Shown here piece by piece: positions 1-5,430 of a DNA stretch of 10,535 nt. Positions within the stretch are counted from its first letter, which is position 1; every line of letters starts with the position of its first letter. This DNA is from Candidatus Dormiibacterota bacterium (lineage in GTDB: Bacteria; Chloroflexota; Dormibacteria; Aeolococcales; Bog-877): contig JASHRA010000083.1 of NCBI GenBank assembly GCA_030038765.1, forward strand, positions 1 to 10,535. Reading direction: 5' to 3'. The position numbers and the translations under genes are program-made. The notes beneath the pieces are model-generated. The model was given only the letters and a program-made list of their open reading frames with translations, was not told the origin of the DNA and searched no databases.

Positions 1-105
1 CGGAGCTTGGGCCTCGAACAGTCCCAGGACCCGCTCGGCGCAGTCGGCAGCCCAGCCCGCCAGGAGCCGTCGCTGGGCCAGGCTGAGCGTCTGCGGCGAT
101 GTCAC
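1..105 (-). CDS. Imm-5-like putative immunity protein, N-terminal fragment cut by window edge
   Basis: Reading leftwards from a GTG at 105, the frame stays open for 35 codons to the window edge and begins (M)TSPQTLSLAQRRLLAGWAA, followed by DCAERVLGLFEAQAP. From memory this resembles the N-terminus of the actinobacterial 'putative immunity protein' (Imm-5-like) family, which typically opens with a leucine/arginine helix, then W-A-A-D-C-A-x-R-V-L-x-L-F-E and continues with P-R-x-A-I-x-A-A repeats. Most of the protein lies outside the window, so the assignment rests on about 30 residues. The gene lies 52 bp downstream of the DUF2089 gene on the same strand and could be read through from it. No TANNNT box sits at the start, and only a weak AGGA lies upstream. 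A function as an immunity protein is a family label, not something shown here. Confidence 0.5.
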   Translation of the reverse strand, partial: MTSPQTLSLAQRRLLAGWAADCAERVLGLFEAQAP

Positions 106-157
106 GGTCCTGGGTCCGCGGGCCGGTCACGCACCCCGGCGCGGCGCCAGCCCGGCC

Positions 158-523
158 CTAGCCGGGCAGGCGCGCCTGGGCCTGCTCCAGGTCCAGCTCG
201 CCCCGGGCCAGGGCCTGCAGCACCTCCAGCGGTGACTCCTGGGGGCCGCCCTCCGGGTCCAGCCCGAGCCGGGCCAGGAGCTGGTCCAGGCGCGCCCGCA
301 CGGTAGGGTAGCTGACCCCCAGCTGGCGCTCGATGGCCTTGAGGTTGCCCCGGGAGCTGAGGAAGAGCCGCAGCAGGCGGCGGTCGGCCGGGCCCAGGGC
401 GCAGAACTCGCAGGTCTCGAAGTCCCCGGAGAGCTCGGTGCCGCAGCCGGCGCAACTGAGCCGGGTGAGGTGGAGCTGGTCGCCGCAGACGGGGCAGGTG
501 CGGGGCGCGGAGCGCTCCGCCAC
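158..523 (-). CDS. DUF2089 family zinc-ribbon / HTH protein
   Basis: The protein has 121 residues and a GTG start. Residues 10-41 form a zinc-ribbon-like segment with CPVC (10-13), CAGC (24-27) and a third CEFC pair (38-41). Residues 46-88 are a winged or sigma-like helix-turn-helix (PADRRLLRLFL, then NLKAIERQLGVSYPTVRARL), the hallmark of DUF2089. Residues 99-119 form a short helical hairpin with the motif ARGELDLEQA, which resembles the N-terminus of the protein encoded just upstream. The GTG directly follows the TGA of that gene, and GGAG lies 7 nt before the GTG, so the two genes should be translationally coupled. A role as a DNA- or RNA polymerase-associated regulator of its own operon is an inference from the HTH and the gene order. 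The length is normal for the family. Confidence 0.85.
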   Translation of the reverse strand: MAERSAPRTCPVCGDQLHLTRLSCAGCGTELSGDFETCEFCALGPADRRLLRLFLSSRGNLKAIERQLGVSYPTVRARLDQLLARLGLDPEGGPQESPLEVLQALARGELDLEQAQARLPG

Positions 524-1306
524 TCAGAGCTCCTCCACCCAGACGACACCGGCCGTGGTCTCGACCTCGAGCTCGCCCTCCCCCTCGCCGACCCTGGCCT
601 GGCGCTCCTCGCCGCCCATGGTCCATCCCTCGGCCAGGCCGGCGGTGTCTCCGGGGAGGTTGATCCGCCCCATGGTGCTGCGCGCCAGCACGCGGACGCT
701 CGAGCCGCGCTCCAGGCCCACCCGCACCGTTCCCGCCTCAGAGCGGATGGTGGACTTGCCCTCCTTGAGCACCCCCTGGGCCGAGATGGCGCCCCAGGTG
801 ACGCGCAGCTCGATGGGGCTGGCGAATCCCTCCACCTTGGCGCTGCCGGCCTGGATCTCGGCCCTGATCGGGCTCCGGACGTCCTTGACGGAGAGCAGCC
901 CGGCCGCCATCTCCACCTCCAGCGCCAGCTCCGGGTTGAGGCGGATCTGGATCGGCCGGAGCGCCCGCTCGGGGTGGCCGGAGGGGAAGCCGGGGATGCC
1001 GATCTGGCCCGGCCAGTGGAAGCTGAAGCCGGAGCCCTGGTCGTCCCTGGCGCCGGTGCGGATCTCCAGCGTCTCCCCCTCGCGCTTGACCTGGTGGGGC
1101 CCGGTCACGGCCGCCTCCCGGACGTCGGCGTCGCCCACTACCCGCAGTGGGTGCAGCGCGCCCACCACCCGGACCCGGCGGATGGGCGACGCGGTCACGG
1201 CCAGCTGCCGTTGCTGCAGCGCCTCGACCTGGGCCGCGCCCTCCTCCGGGCTCAGCTCGCCCCTGGAAACCTTGTTCAGTATCTCGCGAATGTCATCTTC
1301 AGCCAT
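524..1306 (-). CDS. SHOCT-like N-terminus plus DUF4097-type beta-repeat protein
   Basis: The protein has 260 residues from ATG 1306. An alternative ATG at 1312 adds two residues, and I prefer 1306 because it falls on the predicted transcription start. Residues 1-32 form a helical hairpin (IREILNKVSRGELSPEEGAA) like the YvlB/LiaX N-terminal or SHOCT-like domain. Residues 40-260 are a chain of short beta strands with glycine turns (VRSPIRAEIQAGSAKVEGFA and similar repeats), typical of the DUF4097 adhesin-like beta-helix. There is no signal peptide and no transmembrane segment, so the protein is probably cytoplasmic or peripherally attached. In Firmicutes such proteins belong to cell-envelope stress modules. 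That role here is inferred only. It is followed without a gap by a DUF2089 gene, a pairing seen in several phyla. Confidence 0.8.
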   Translation of the reverse strand: MAEDDIREILNKVSRGELSPEEGAAQVEALQQRQLAVTASPIRRVRVVGALHPLRVVGDADVREAAVTGPHQVKREGETLEIRTGARDDQGSGFSFHWPGQIGIPGFPSGHPERALRPIQIRLNPELALEVEMAAGLLSVKDVRSPIRAEIQAGSAKVEGFASPIELRVTWGAISAQGVLKEGKSTIRSEAGTVRVGLERGSSVRVLARSTMGRINLPGDTAGLAEGWTMGGEERQARVGEGEGELEVETTAGVVWVEEL

Positions 1307-1343
1307 GACCATGAATCTAAGACCAGAGGTGACAATATGTCAA
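1304..1343 (-). promoter_or_regulatory. Promoter of the DUF4097-DUF2089 operon with embedded inverted repeat
   Basis: On the minus strand, TTGACA (1343-1338) is followed after 18 nt by TAGATT (1319-1314). Seven bases later comes the ATG at 1306, so transcription would start at or one base before the start codon (leaderless). The only AT-rich patch in this part of the window coincides with it. TGACA-TAT-TGTCA (1342-1330) is a perfect inverted repeat that shares five bases with the -35 box, a good position for a repressor. A weaker CTCAC/GTGAG repeat lies at 1344-1364. The consensus -35, the spacing and the palindrome are seen directly. Which protein binds it is unknown; the DUF2089 product is the obvious candidate. 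Confidence 0.65.
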
Positions 1344-1379
1344 CTCACAATCAACATCAGTGAGACGGGGCCTCCGGGA

Positions 1380-1392
1380 TAAGATTCCGCCG
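1380..1392 (+). promoter_or_regulatory. -10 box TAAGAT with leaderless GTG start
   Basis: TAAGAT (1380-1385) lies exactly six bases before the GTG at 1392, which places the transcription start on the first base of the codon. No Shine-Dalgarno sequence precedes the GTG, and no convincing -35 is visible at 16-18 nt spacing. The same geometry recurs at 5418-5430. Confidence 0.45.
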
Positions 1393-1766
1393 TGGCCTCC
1401 CGAGGCAACCGCCCCCCGCCCCTGGCGGCGCCCCAGATCGCGCCCCCGCCCCGGATGACGCAGACCGAGATCTCGGTCTGGGCCGCCTATGGGCTGGTGG
1501 CCGTGCTGCTCATCCTGGTGCCGCTGCTGACGCACTCCCTGGGGCTGGTCGACTTCTTCGCCTGGGGACTGCTGCTGGGGGCGGCCGGGCTCAGCCTCTA
1601 CTGGATGCGCTCCGGCTCCCTGCAGGGACCGGAGTGGCTCACGCCCGACGACTACGAGGAGTTCCTGGCCGAGCTCCAGGGGACGGCCGGTCCTCCCGTT
1701 GCACCCAGACAGCGCGGGCGGCGCGAAAGCCGAGAGCCGTCTGCCTCCCCCCCACCAGCACGGTGA
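1392..1766 (+). CDS. Small two-helix membrane protein of unknown function
   Basis: The protein has 124 residues with a GTG start at 1392. ATG 1455 (MTQTEISVWA) is an alternative start, but neither has a ribosome binding site. I chose 1392 because a -10 box sits six bases upstream. Residues 1-22 are proline-rich, about 28-47 form a first membrane helix (WAAYGLVAVLLILVPLL), and about 53-71 a second (FFAWGLLLGAAGLSLYW). Then follows an acidic cytoplasmic segment (LTPDDYEEFLAEL), and the last 30 residues are low-complexity P/R/S-rich. I do not recognise a family. The 3' 128 bp overlap the convergent DtxR-type gene, and both tails in the overlap look disordered. The hydrophobic pattern and the frame opening at a promoter make it a credible gene. 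Confidence 0.6.
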   Translation: MASRGNRPPPLAAPQIAPPPRMTQTEISVWAAYGLVAVLLILVPLLTHSLGLVDFFAWGLLLGAAGLSLYWMRSGSLQGPEWLTPDDYEEFLAELQGTAGPPVAPRQRGRRESREPSASPPPAR

Positions 1767-2439
1767 CGGCGTCGGCCCCGGCGGCGTGGCGGACCTCGAC
1801 CCGGGTCCCCAGGTGGAGCCCCTCCTGGTCCAGCAGCTGGAGCAGCTGGGGGGCCTCGTGCTCGGCCACCTCGGAGATCCGGGAGATGAGGGCCGGGATC
1901 CCCGCCGGCAGCTCGTAGAGGTTCTCCAGCTCGCGCTCCGGCAGCCCCGCGCCCGGGATCTCGTTGCCGTGGGGGCAGGTGAGGGGACGGCCCAGGGACT
2001 GGAAGATGCGCTCCAGCACCAGCTCGGAGAAGGCGTGCGACATCTGGCCGGCCTCCTGGTCGGCGGTGGTCCAGTCCAGGCCGAGTGCGTCCGTGAGCCA
2101 GCGCTCCACCACCCGGTGCTGGCGCACGACGCCCGCCGAGGCGGCCTCGCCGGCCGGGGTCAGGAGGAGGCTCCGGTCCCGGTTGAACTCCACCAGGCCC
2201 TGCTCGTGGAGCCGCTGCATGACACCGGTGACGGTGGGGGCGCTCACCCCCAGCCACTCCGCCAGGCGCGAGGGCCGGACCGCCTCGCCCTCGTGGGAGA
2301 TGTAGTAGGTGGCCTCCAGGTAGCGGGCGGCGGTCTGGGACAGGGCCGCCGCGGCGGCCACGCTGACCGCCGGGCCGGCGGGCCGCTCGGGCCGGGGACG
2401 GCCAGGGTAGCGGTAGGGCCTCGGCTCCGGCGAACCCAT
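1639..2439 (-). CDS. DtxR/MntR-family metal-dependent transcriptional regulator (FeoA-like C-terminus)
   Basis: The protein has 266 residues from ATG 2439. The frame is open further upstream, but the family match only begins near residue 33. Residues 33-100 are the winged HTH (ALSQTAARYLEATYYI, then LAEWLGVSAPTVTGVMQRL). Residues 101-150 form the dimerisation and metal domain (QHRVVERWLTDALGLDW), and about 205-248 an FeoA/SH3-like domain ending in ARAVWVQ. The last 20 residues are a disordered tail that overlaps the convergent small membrane-protein gene. Family members repress iron or manganese uptake when metal is bound. H108 and E112 match the ancillary site, but positions corresponding to DtxR Met10, Cys102 and Glu105 appear to be R39, G131 and S134, with only H135 kept. 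The gene is divergent from an R2-like diiron protein, which is a possible target. The family call is firm; the metal specificity is unknown. Confidence 0.85.
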   Translation of the reverse strand: MGSPEPRPYRYPGRPRPERPAGPAVSVAAAAALSQTAARYLEATYYISHEGEAVRPSRLAEWLGVSAPTVTGVMQRLHEQGLVEFNRDRSLLLTPAGEAASAGVVRQHRVVERWLTDALGLDWTTADQEAGQMSHAFSELVLERIFQSLGRPLTCPHGNEIPGAGLPERELENLYELPAGIPALISRISEVAEHEAPQLLQLLDQEGLHLGTRVEVRHAAGADAVTVLVGGRQTALGFRAARAVWVQREDRPSPGARPGTPRSRRA

Positions 2440-2447
2440 AGCCGACC

Positions 2448-2468
2448 ATCGTAAGTTCCCGGCGGGAA
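2448..2468 (-). promoter_or_regulatory. Putative promoter and operator of the DtxR-type gene
   Basis: On the minus strand, TACGAT (2453-2448) lies eight bases before the ATG at 2439, giving a leaderless or nearly leaderless start with no Shine-Dalgarno sequence. Directly upstream is the perfect inverted repeat TTCCC-GGC-GGGAA (2456-2468), placed in the -35/-10 spacer, where a repressor would block polymerase. It does not resemble the classic TTAGG-type DtxR box. In GC-rich DNA a five-base palindrome could occur by chance. Confidence 0.35.
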
Positions 2469-2506
2469 GATTCACAGGGCCCGGGGTCGGCTCTTCCCGG
2501 CCGACG

Positions 2507-2538
2507 TAGGATGGGGCCGTCAAGCCCAGCGGGAGGCC
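2507..2538 (+). promoter_or_regulatory. Putative -10 box and ribosome binding site of the diiron protein gene
   Basis: TAGGAT (2507-2512) could be a -10 box with a start near 2519. No good -35 is seen. The ATG at 2542 is preceded at five bases by CGGGAGG, a clear Shine-Dalgarno sequence, so this gene has a normal leader, unlike its divergent neighbour. Confidence 0.4.
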
Positions 2539-2541
2539 CTC

Positions 2542-3579
2542 ATGAGCCAGGTGAACGATCACCACGAAGACATAGTTCTCGACTTCCTGGGGGATCCTCC
2601 GGAGATCGAGGCGGGGAACATCTTCCCCATCGAGTGGCACGAGGAGACGCCCCAGCTCACCGACATCTACGAGAAGGCCAAGCGGGACGCCTGGAACCCC
2701 TCCCAGCTGCCCTGGGACCAGCTCGACCCCACCCAGTGGAGCGAGGAGGAGCGGCTGGGGATGATGTACTGGTTCGGCGTCCTGGCCAACTTCGACGCCT
2801 CCGGCCCGGCCGTCTTCGCCAAGGCCATGGTGCGCAGCTACGAGCTGCACGAGGAGGACCCGGTCCGCCGCTGCCTCTTCTCCGTGGTGCGCGACGAGCA
2901 GAACCACGAGGAGGTCTGCGGGCGCATGATCCAGCGCCTCAAGGAGCGCGGTCCGATCGGCTTCGAGCCGCGCACCGAGCTGGAGCGCCAGGCGGTGCGC
3001 AACCTCAAGTGGCTCTACTACAACGGCGCCCGCTACTGGAACGGCTACAGCAAGGCCCTCTACCGCTATCCCATCGCCATCCTCTTCTCCTCCTTCCTCA
3101 TGGGCGAGGTGGCCTCCTCCACCCTCTTCCACCACATGTACCGGCACTCCGACCACCCCGTCTTCCAGGACGCCTTCCTGCACATCGGCAAGGACGAGGC
3201 TCGCCACCAGGCCATCTGCATGCGGATGCTGGAGAACCACTTCCAGACCATCACCGAGGAGGAGAAGCAGCTGGTGACCAGGCAGCTGCGGGCCGGCTTC
3301 GTCTTCCTCTCGATGATCCTCTTCGAGCCGCCGGACCAGTTCTGGATCATCCCCCCCGACTTCGCCGACGTGCACCGGCGCATGGAGGACATCGCCCGCG
3401 GCGCCGGCCTCGGCGTCGCCACCCTGGAGCAGAAGGCGGAGAACTGGCGCCAGGCGATGCTGCGCATGAAGGCGATCGTGGAGAAGCACGGCATCGCCTT
3501 CCCCGCCATGCCCGAGGTGGGGATCAGCGGCGAGGAGGTGACCGACTTCTCGGAGGACGACCTGATCCCGGTCTTCTGA
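2542..3579 (+). CDS. R2-like / ferritin-fold diiron protein of unknown substrate
   Basis: The protein has 345 residues, an ATG start and a good ribosome binding site. The carboxylate-bridged dimetal signature is complete: an acidic residue on the first long helix (D85 in NFDASGP), ExxH at E119-H122 (DEQNHEE), E189 (LMGEVASS) and ExxH at E219-H222 (KDEARHQ). The spacings of 34, 70 and 30 residues resemble ribonucleotide reductase R2 and R2-like oxidases more than bacterioferritin. The radical tyrosine position four residues after the first ligand histidine is C126, so a classical tyrosyl-radical R2 role is unlikely. Five residues before E189 is S184 rather than the tyrosine of the R2lox valine-tyrosine crosslink. 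AurF-type N-oxygenases are another relative, but their extra histidine is not at the expected place. Likely a soluble oxygen-activating oxidase or oxygenase; the substrate is unknown. A DtxR-family gene lies divergently upstream. Confidence 0.75.
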   Translation: MSQVNDHHEDIVLDFLGDPPEIEAGNIFPIEWHEETPQLTDIYEKAKRDAWNPSQLPWDQLDPTQWSEEERLGMMYWFGVLANFDASGPAVFAKAMVRSYELHEEDPVRRCLFSVVRDEQNHEEVCGRMIQRLKERGPIGFEPRTELERQAVRNLKWLYYNGARYWNGYSKALYRYPIAILFSSFLMGEVASSTLFHHMYRHSDHPVFQDAFLHIGKDEARHQAICMRMLENHFQTITEEEKQLVTRQLRAGFVFLSMILFEPPDQFWIIPPDFADVHRRMEDIARGAGLGVATLEQKAENWRQAMLRMKAIVEKHGIAFPAMPEVGISGEEVTDFSEDDLIPVF

Positions 3580-3586
3580 GGAGTTC

Positions 3587-3611
3587 GGCCGGGACCGGCG
3601 CCGTCCGGGCC
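3587..3611. terminator. GC-rich hairpin between convergent genes
   Basis: GGCC-G-GGAC, a seven-base loop, then GTCC-G-GGCC form an eight-pair stem with one symmetric G:G mismatch. It lies between the stop of the diiron gene (3579) and the stop of the CAP gene (3626), so it could serve both strands. There is no T tract, so it is at best a non-canonical terminator. Confidence 0.35.
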
Positions 3612-3625
3612 GGCGGGAGCTCGGC

Positions 3626-4392
3626 TCAGGCGCCCAGGCGCACCGCCGCGGCCCAGGTGAAGAGGGGGCGCCCGGTGGACGTGGTTTCGACGAAGACGGT
3701 CCCGCAGGAGAGGCCGGCCAGGCCCGTGGGCCCGGCCGTGGGGACGCAGGCAGAGCCCATCTGGAGCTCCACCCCGTGGCCGATGGCGGGCCAGCGATAG
3801 AGGATGTTGCGGCGGTGCCCCCAGCAGCCCGGGGCCGCGGGCGAGCTGCAGTCCAGGTTGCCAGACCCGGGTCCCAGGTAGCCGTCCACGTACATCAGCT
3901 CGACGTCGATGAGCACCTGGTTGATGCCCTCGCCCCAGTTGCTGGCCCAGGCCACGGCCGGGCCCTGGTAGGTGGGATCACGGTGACCCTGGGCCGCCAC
4001 CAGGGCGACGGCGTCGAGTGCCGCCGTCTCGGCCGCGATCGGGGCAGGCGCCGGGAGACGCGCTCCTCGTCGACCAGGACCAGCTCCTGGTCCGCGTCGG
4101 AGAGCGACCAGAAGCCGCGCGGCAGGCGCGCCGCTGCCAGGCCCTCTCCCTCCCGGGCTGCGTCCAGGGCACCCAGCGAGGCGGCCCGGCAGGCACCCAG
4201 CCCCAGGGAGCACTGGGTGTCCGCCTCGCGGACCAGCTGGGTGTCGTTCCCGGAAGGGTTGCCGAGGTCGAAGGGAGCGCGGCTCGCGCGCCCGGACCCC
4301 GGGACCGAGCCGGGGCTCGCCGGAGTGCAGCCGGCGAGGGCGGCCGTCACCAGCAGGAGCAGCACACGGAGGCTCCAGGAGGCGCGGGCCAA
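3626..4392 (-). pseudogene. CAP/SCP-domain lipoprotein, split by a one-base frameshift
   Basis: Two frames together make one protein of about 255 residues. From TTG 4392 the first frame gives a lipoprotein signal (MARASWSLRVLLLLVTAALA, then G-C, lipobox LAGC with Cys22), a linker and the start of the CAP fold (SDADQELVLVDEERVSR). The second frame, open to 3626, continues it (IAAETAALDAVALVAAQGHR, later NWGEG, CWGHRRNIL and GHGVELQ, all typical of bacterial CAP domains). The switch falls at 4040-4047, where the coding strand reads CTG followed by four C. One extra C would restore a single frame. This could be a homopolymer miscall or a real lesion. There is no -1 slippery heptamer to suggest programmed shifting. 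The intact product would be an exported, lipid-anchored protein of unknown function. It starts 27 bp after the dksA-like gene, possibly in the same transcript. The TTG start is uncertain. Confidence 0.75.
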
Positions 4393-4419
4393 CTTGCGCC
4401 AGCTACCGCGGGCCGGCCG

Positions 4420-4740
4420 TCAGCCCTGATCGAGCGACTTGTGCCCGGCGCAGTCCGCGCAGAGGACCTTGGAGGGATCGTGCTCCAGGTCCGGCTTGCT
4501 GATGGCCTTGCCGCAGCCATCGCAGATGCCGTACGTCCCCTCCCGGACCTTGCCAATGGCGCTCTCGACCTGCGCCAGGGCCCGCTTCAGGGCCTCCAGG
4601 TGGCGCTGGTGCCGCTGGCGCAGCGCCTCGTCCACGATCGGGCCCATGCGGTCCGCCTCGGCCCACTTGGTCTGCAGGACGTCCAGCTGGGCCTGGAGCT
4701 GGGCCGGCATGAGCGGGTCCTGGTCGAAGTCATGGTCCAT
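4420..4740 (-). CDS. DksA/TraR-type C4 zinc-finger protein
   Basis: The protein has 106 residues. The ATG at 4740 is preceded at seven bases by GAGGAGGG, a strong Shine-Dalgarno sequence. Residues 10-66 are a coiled-coil hairpin rich in Q, E, A and L. Residues 67-97 carry the family signature REGTYGICDGCGKAI, with zinc cysteines C73, C76, C94 and C97 in the order CxxC-x17-CxxC. DksA proteins reach through the RNA polymerase secondary channel and work with ppGpp, but their acidic DxxDxA tip is not evident here (the tip reads MGPIVDEAL). The action on polymerase may therefore differ, as in many short actinobacterial homologues. The gene lies 169 bp downstream of the PPOX-type gene and 27 bp upstream of the CAP lipoprotein, all on the same strand. 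No clear promoter is seen upstream. Confidence 0.88.
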   Translation of the reverse strand: MDHDFDQDPLMPAQLQAQLDVLQTKWAEADRMGPIVDEALRQRHQRHLEALKRALAQVESAIGKVREGTYGICDGCGKAISKPDLEHDPSKVLCADCAGHKSLDQG

Positions 4741-4832
4741 CTCGGTACCCTCCTCTTCCGCCGGGACTTGTGCGGTCGCCGATCCGGCCCGGCGAGGCGC
4801 CGGGAGCCAGGTGGGCCGGCGAGGTCAGCCCT

Positions 4833-4842
4833 GCAAGCTTGC
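4833..4842. promoter_or_regulatory. Short palindrome in the 169-bp gap before the DksA-type gene
   Basis: GCAAGCTTGC is a perfect 10-bp palindrome about 93 bp upstream of the DksA-type start. No TANNNT box reads towards that gene in the gap, so its promoter remains unidentified. The palindrome is short and may be accidental. Confidence 0.2.
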
Positions 4843-4904
4843 GCCCTGATCGCGCTCCTGGGAATCGCCGAGCCCCGCCCAGGATGGCACCGGGAGCAGG
4901 ACGT

Positions 4905-4918
4905 CCGGTTCAGACCGG
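4905..4918 (-). terminator. Small hairpin over the stop codon of the PPOX-type gene
   Basis: CCGGT and ACCGG pair across a four-base loop that contains the TGA stop (4912-4910). The stem is only five pairs and there is no T tract, so this is a weak candidate. Confidence 0.22.
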
Positions 4919-5335
4919 TCCGTAGGCCCGGCCCACCTGGAACTCGTAGACGAGGCGCCCCTCGGCCTCCATCGCGGCCAGGAACTCGGGCTCCTCGACC
5001 TCCCTGCCGAACCAGTTGAGCGGGCCCCCCGGACGCCCCTGCATGACGCGGAAGAGACGGAGGTTCTCCGTCGCCGCGCGCTCGCCCTCGATGAGCGTGA
5101 CGGTGGTTTCGAGACCGAGCCAACGGGGGCCCGCTTCGAAGACGAAGAGGGTGCAGCGCGGATCGCGCCGCAGGCGCCGGGTGCGCACCCGGTCCCGGGT
5201 TCCGCTGCTCCAGAGCCGGCCCTCCACCAGGGCCACCCCGACCCGGCTGACCTTGGGCACGCCGCCGCCGACCGTGATCATGGCCGCCGAGTGCTGCTGG
5301 GCCAGGAAGTCGCGCTGGGCCGGGCTGAGGTTCAC
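4910..5335 (-). CDS. PPOX / FDOR-B-like split-barrel flavin or F420-dependent oxidoreductase
   Basis: The protein has 141 residues from GTG 5335, giving (M)NLSPAQRDFLAQQHSAAMI. An upstream ATG at 5380 would add 15 residues that do not fit the family, and a -10 box (TATCCT) lies eight bases before GTG 5335. The split-barrel core is clear: PKVSRVGVAL (27-36), LWSSGTRDRVRTRRLRRDP (41-59) and CTLFVFEAGPRWLGLETTVT (61-80). The S-S-x-x-x-R-x-R-x-x-x-L-R-R-D-P-R segment matches the phosphate-binding region of deazaflavin (F420)-dependent family B enzymes, so F420 is the favoured cofactor, with FMN as the alternative. The substrate is unknown. The gene is divergent from a DUF2236 oxygenase with 94 bp between the starts. 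Confidence 0.75.
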   Translation of the reverse strand: MNLSPAQRDFLAQQHSAAMITVGGGVPKVSRVGVALVEGRLWSSGTRDRVRTRRLRRDPRCTLFVFEAGPRWLGLETTVTLIEGERAATENLRLFRVMQGRPGGPLNWFGREVEEPEFLAAMEAEGRLVYEFQVGRAYGPV

Positions 5336-5343
5336 GGTGGCAC

Positions 5344-5349
5344 AGGATA
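5344..5349 (-). promoter_or_regulatory. -10 box of the PPOX-type gene
   Basis: On the minus strand TATCCT (5349-5344) is followed by eight bases and GTG 5335. The start of transcription would lie at 5337-5335, so the mRNA is leaderless or carries only two bases. No Shine-Dalgarno sequence or convincing -35 is present. Confidence 0.45.
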
Positions 5350-5394
5350 CTTCCGCCTCCGGTGGCCCGGACCCGGGCACCAGCGCGCTCTGCG

Positions 5395-5430
5395 GAGACA
5401 GCTCGCGGGGGCGCCGCTAGTCTGGGGACG
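5395..5430 (+). promoter_or_regulatory. Promoter of the DUF2236 gene, leaderless
   Basis: GAGACA (5395-5400, four of six bases match TTGACA), a 17-base spacer and TAGTCT (5418-5423) are followed by six bases and GTG 5430. The +1 therefore falls on the start codon. No ribosome binding site is present. Confidence 0.55.

Noticed and set aside
2450..3489. Upstream extension of the DtxR-type frame to a 616-residue protein
   Set aside because: The extension lies antisense to the diiron gene and has no family similarity; the regulator domain only begins at about 2340 and has its own promoter and ATG at 2439.
4040..4050. Programmed ribosomal frameshift in the CAP gene
   Set aside because: No X-XXY-YYZ slippery heptamer precedes the junction; a missing base in the C run explains it more simply.
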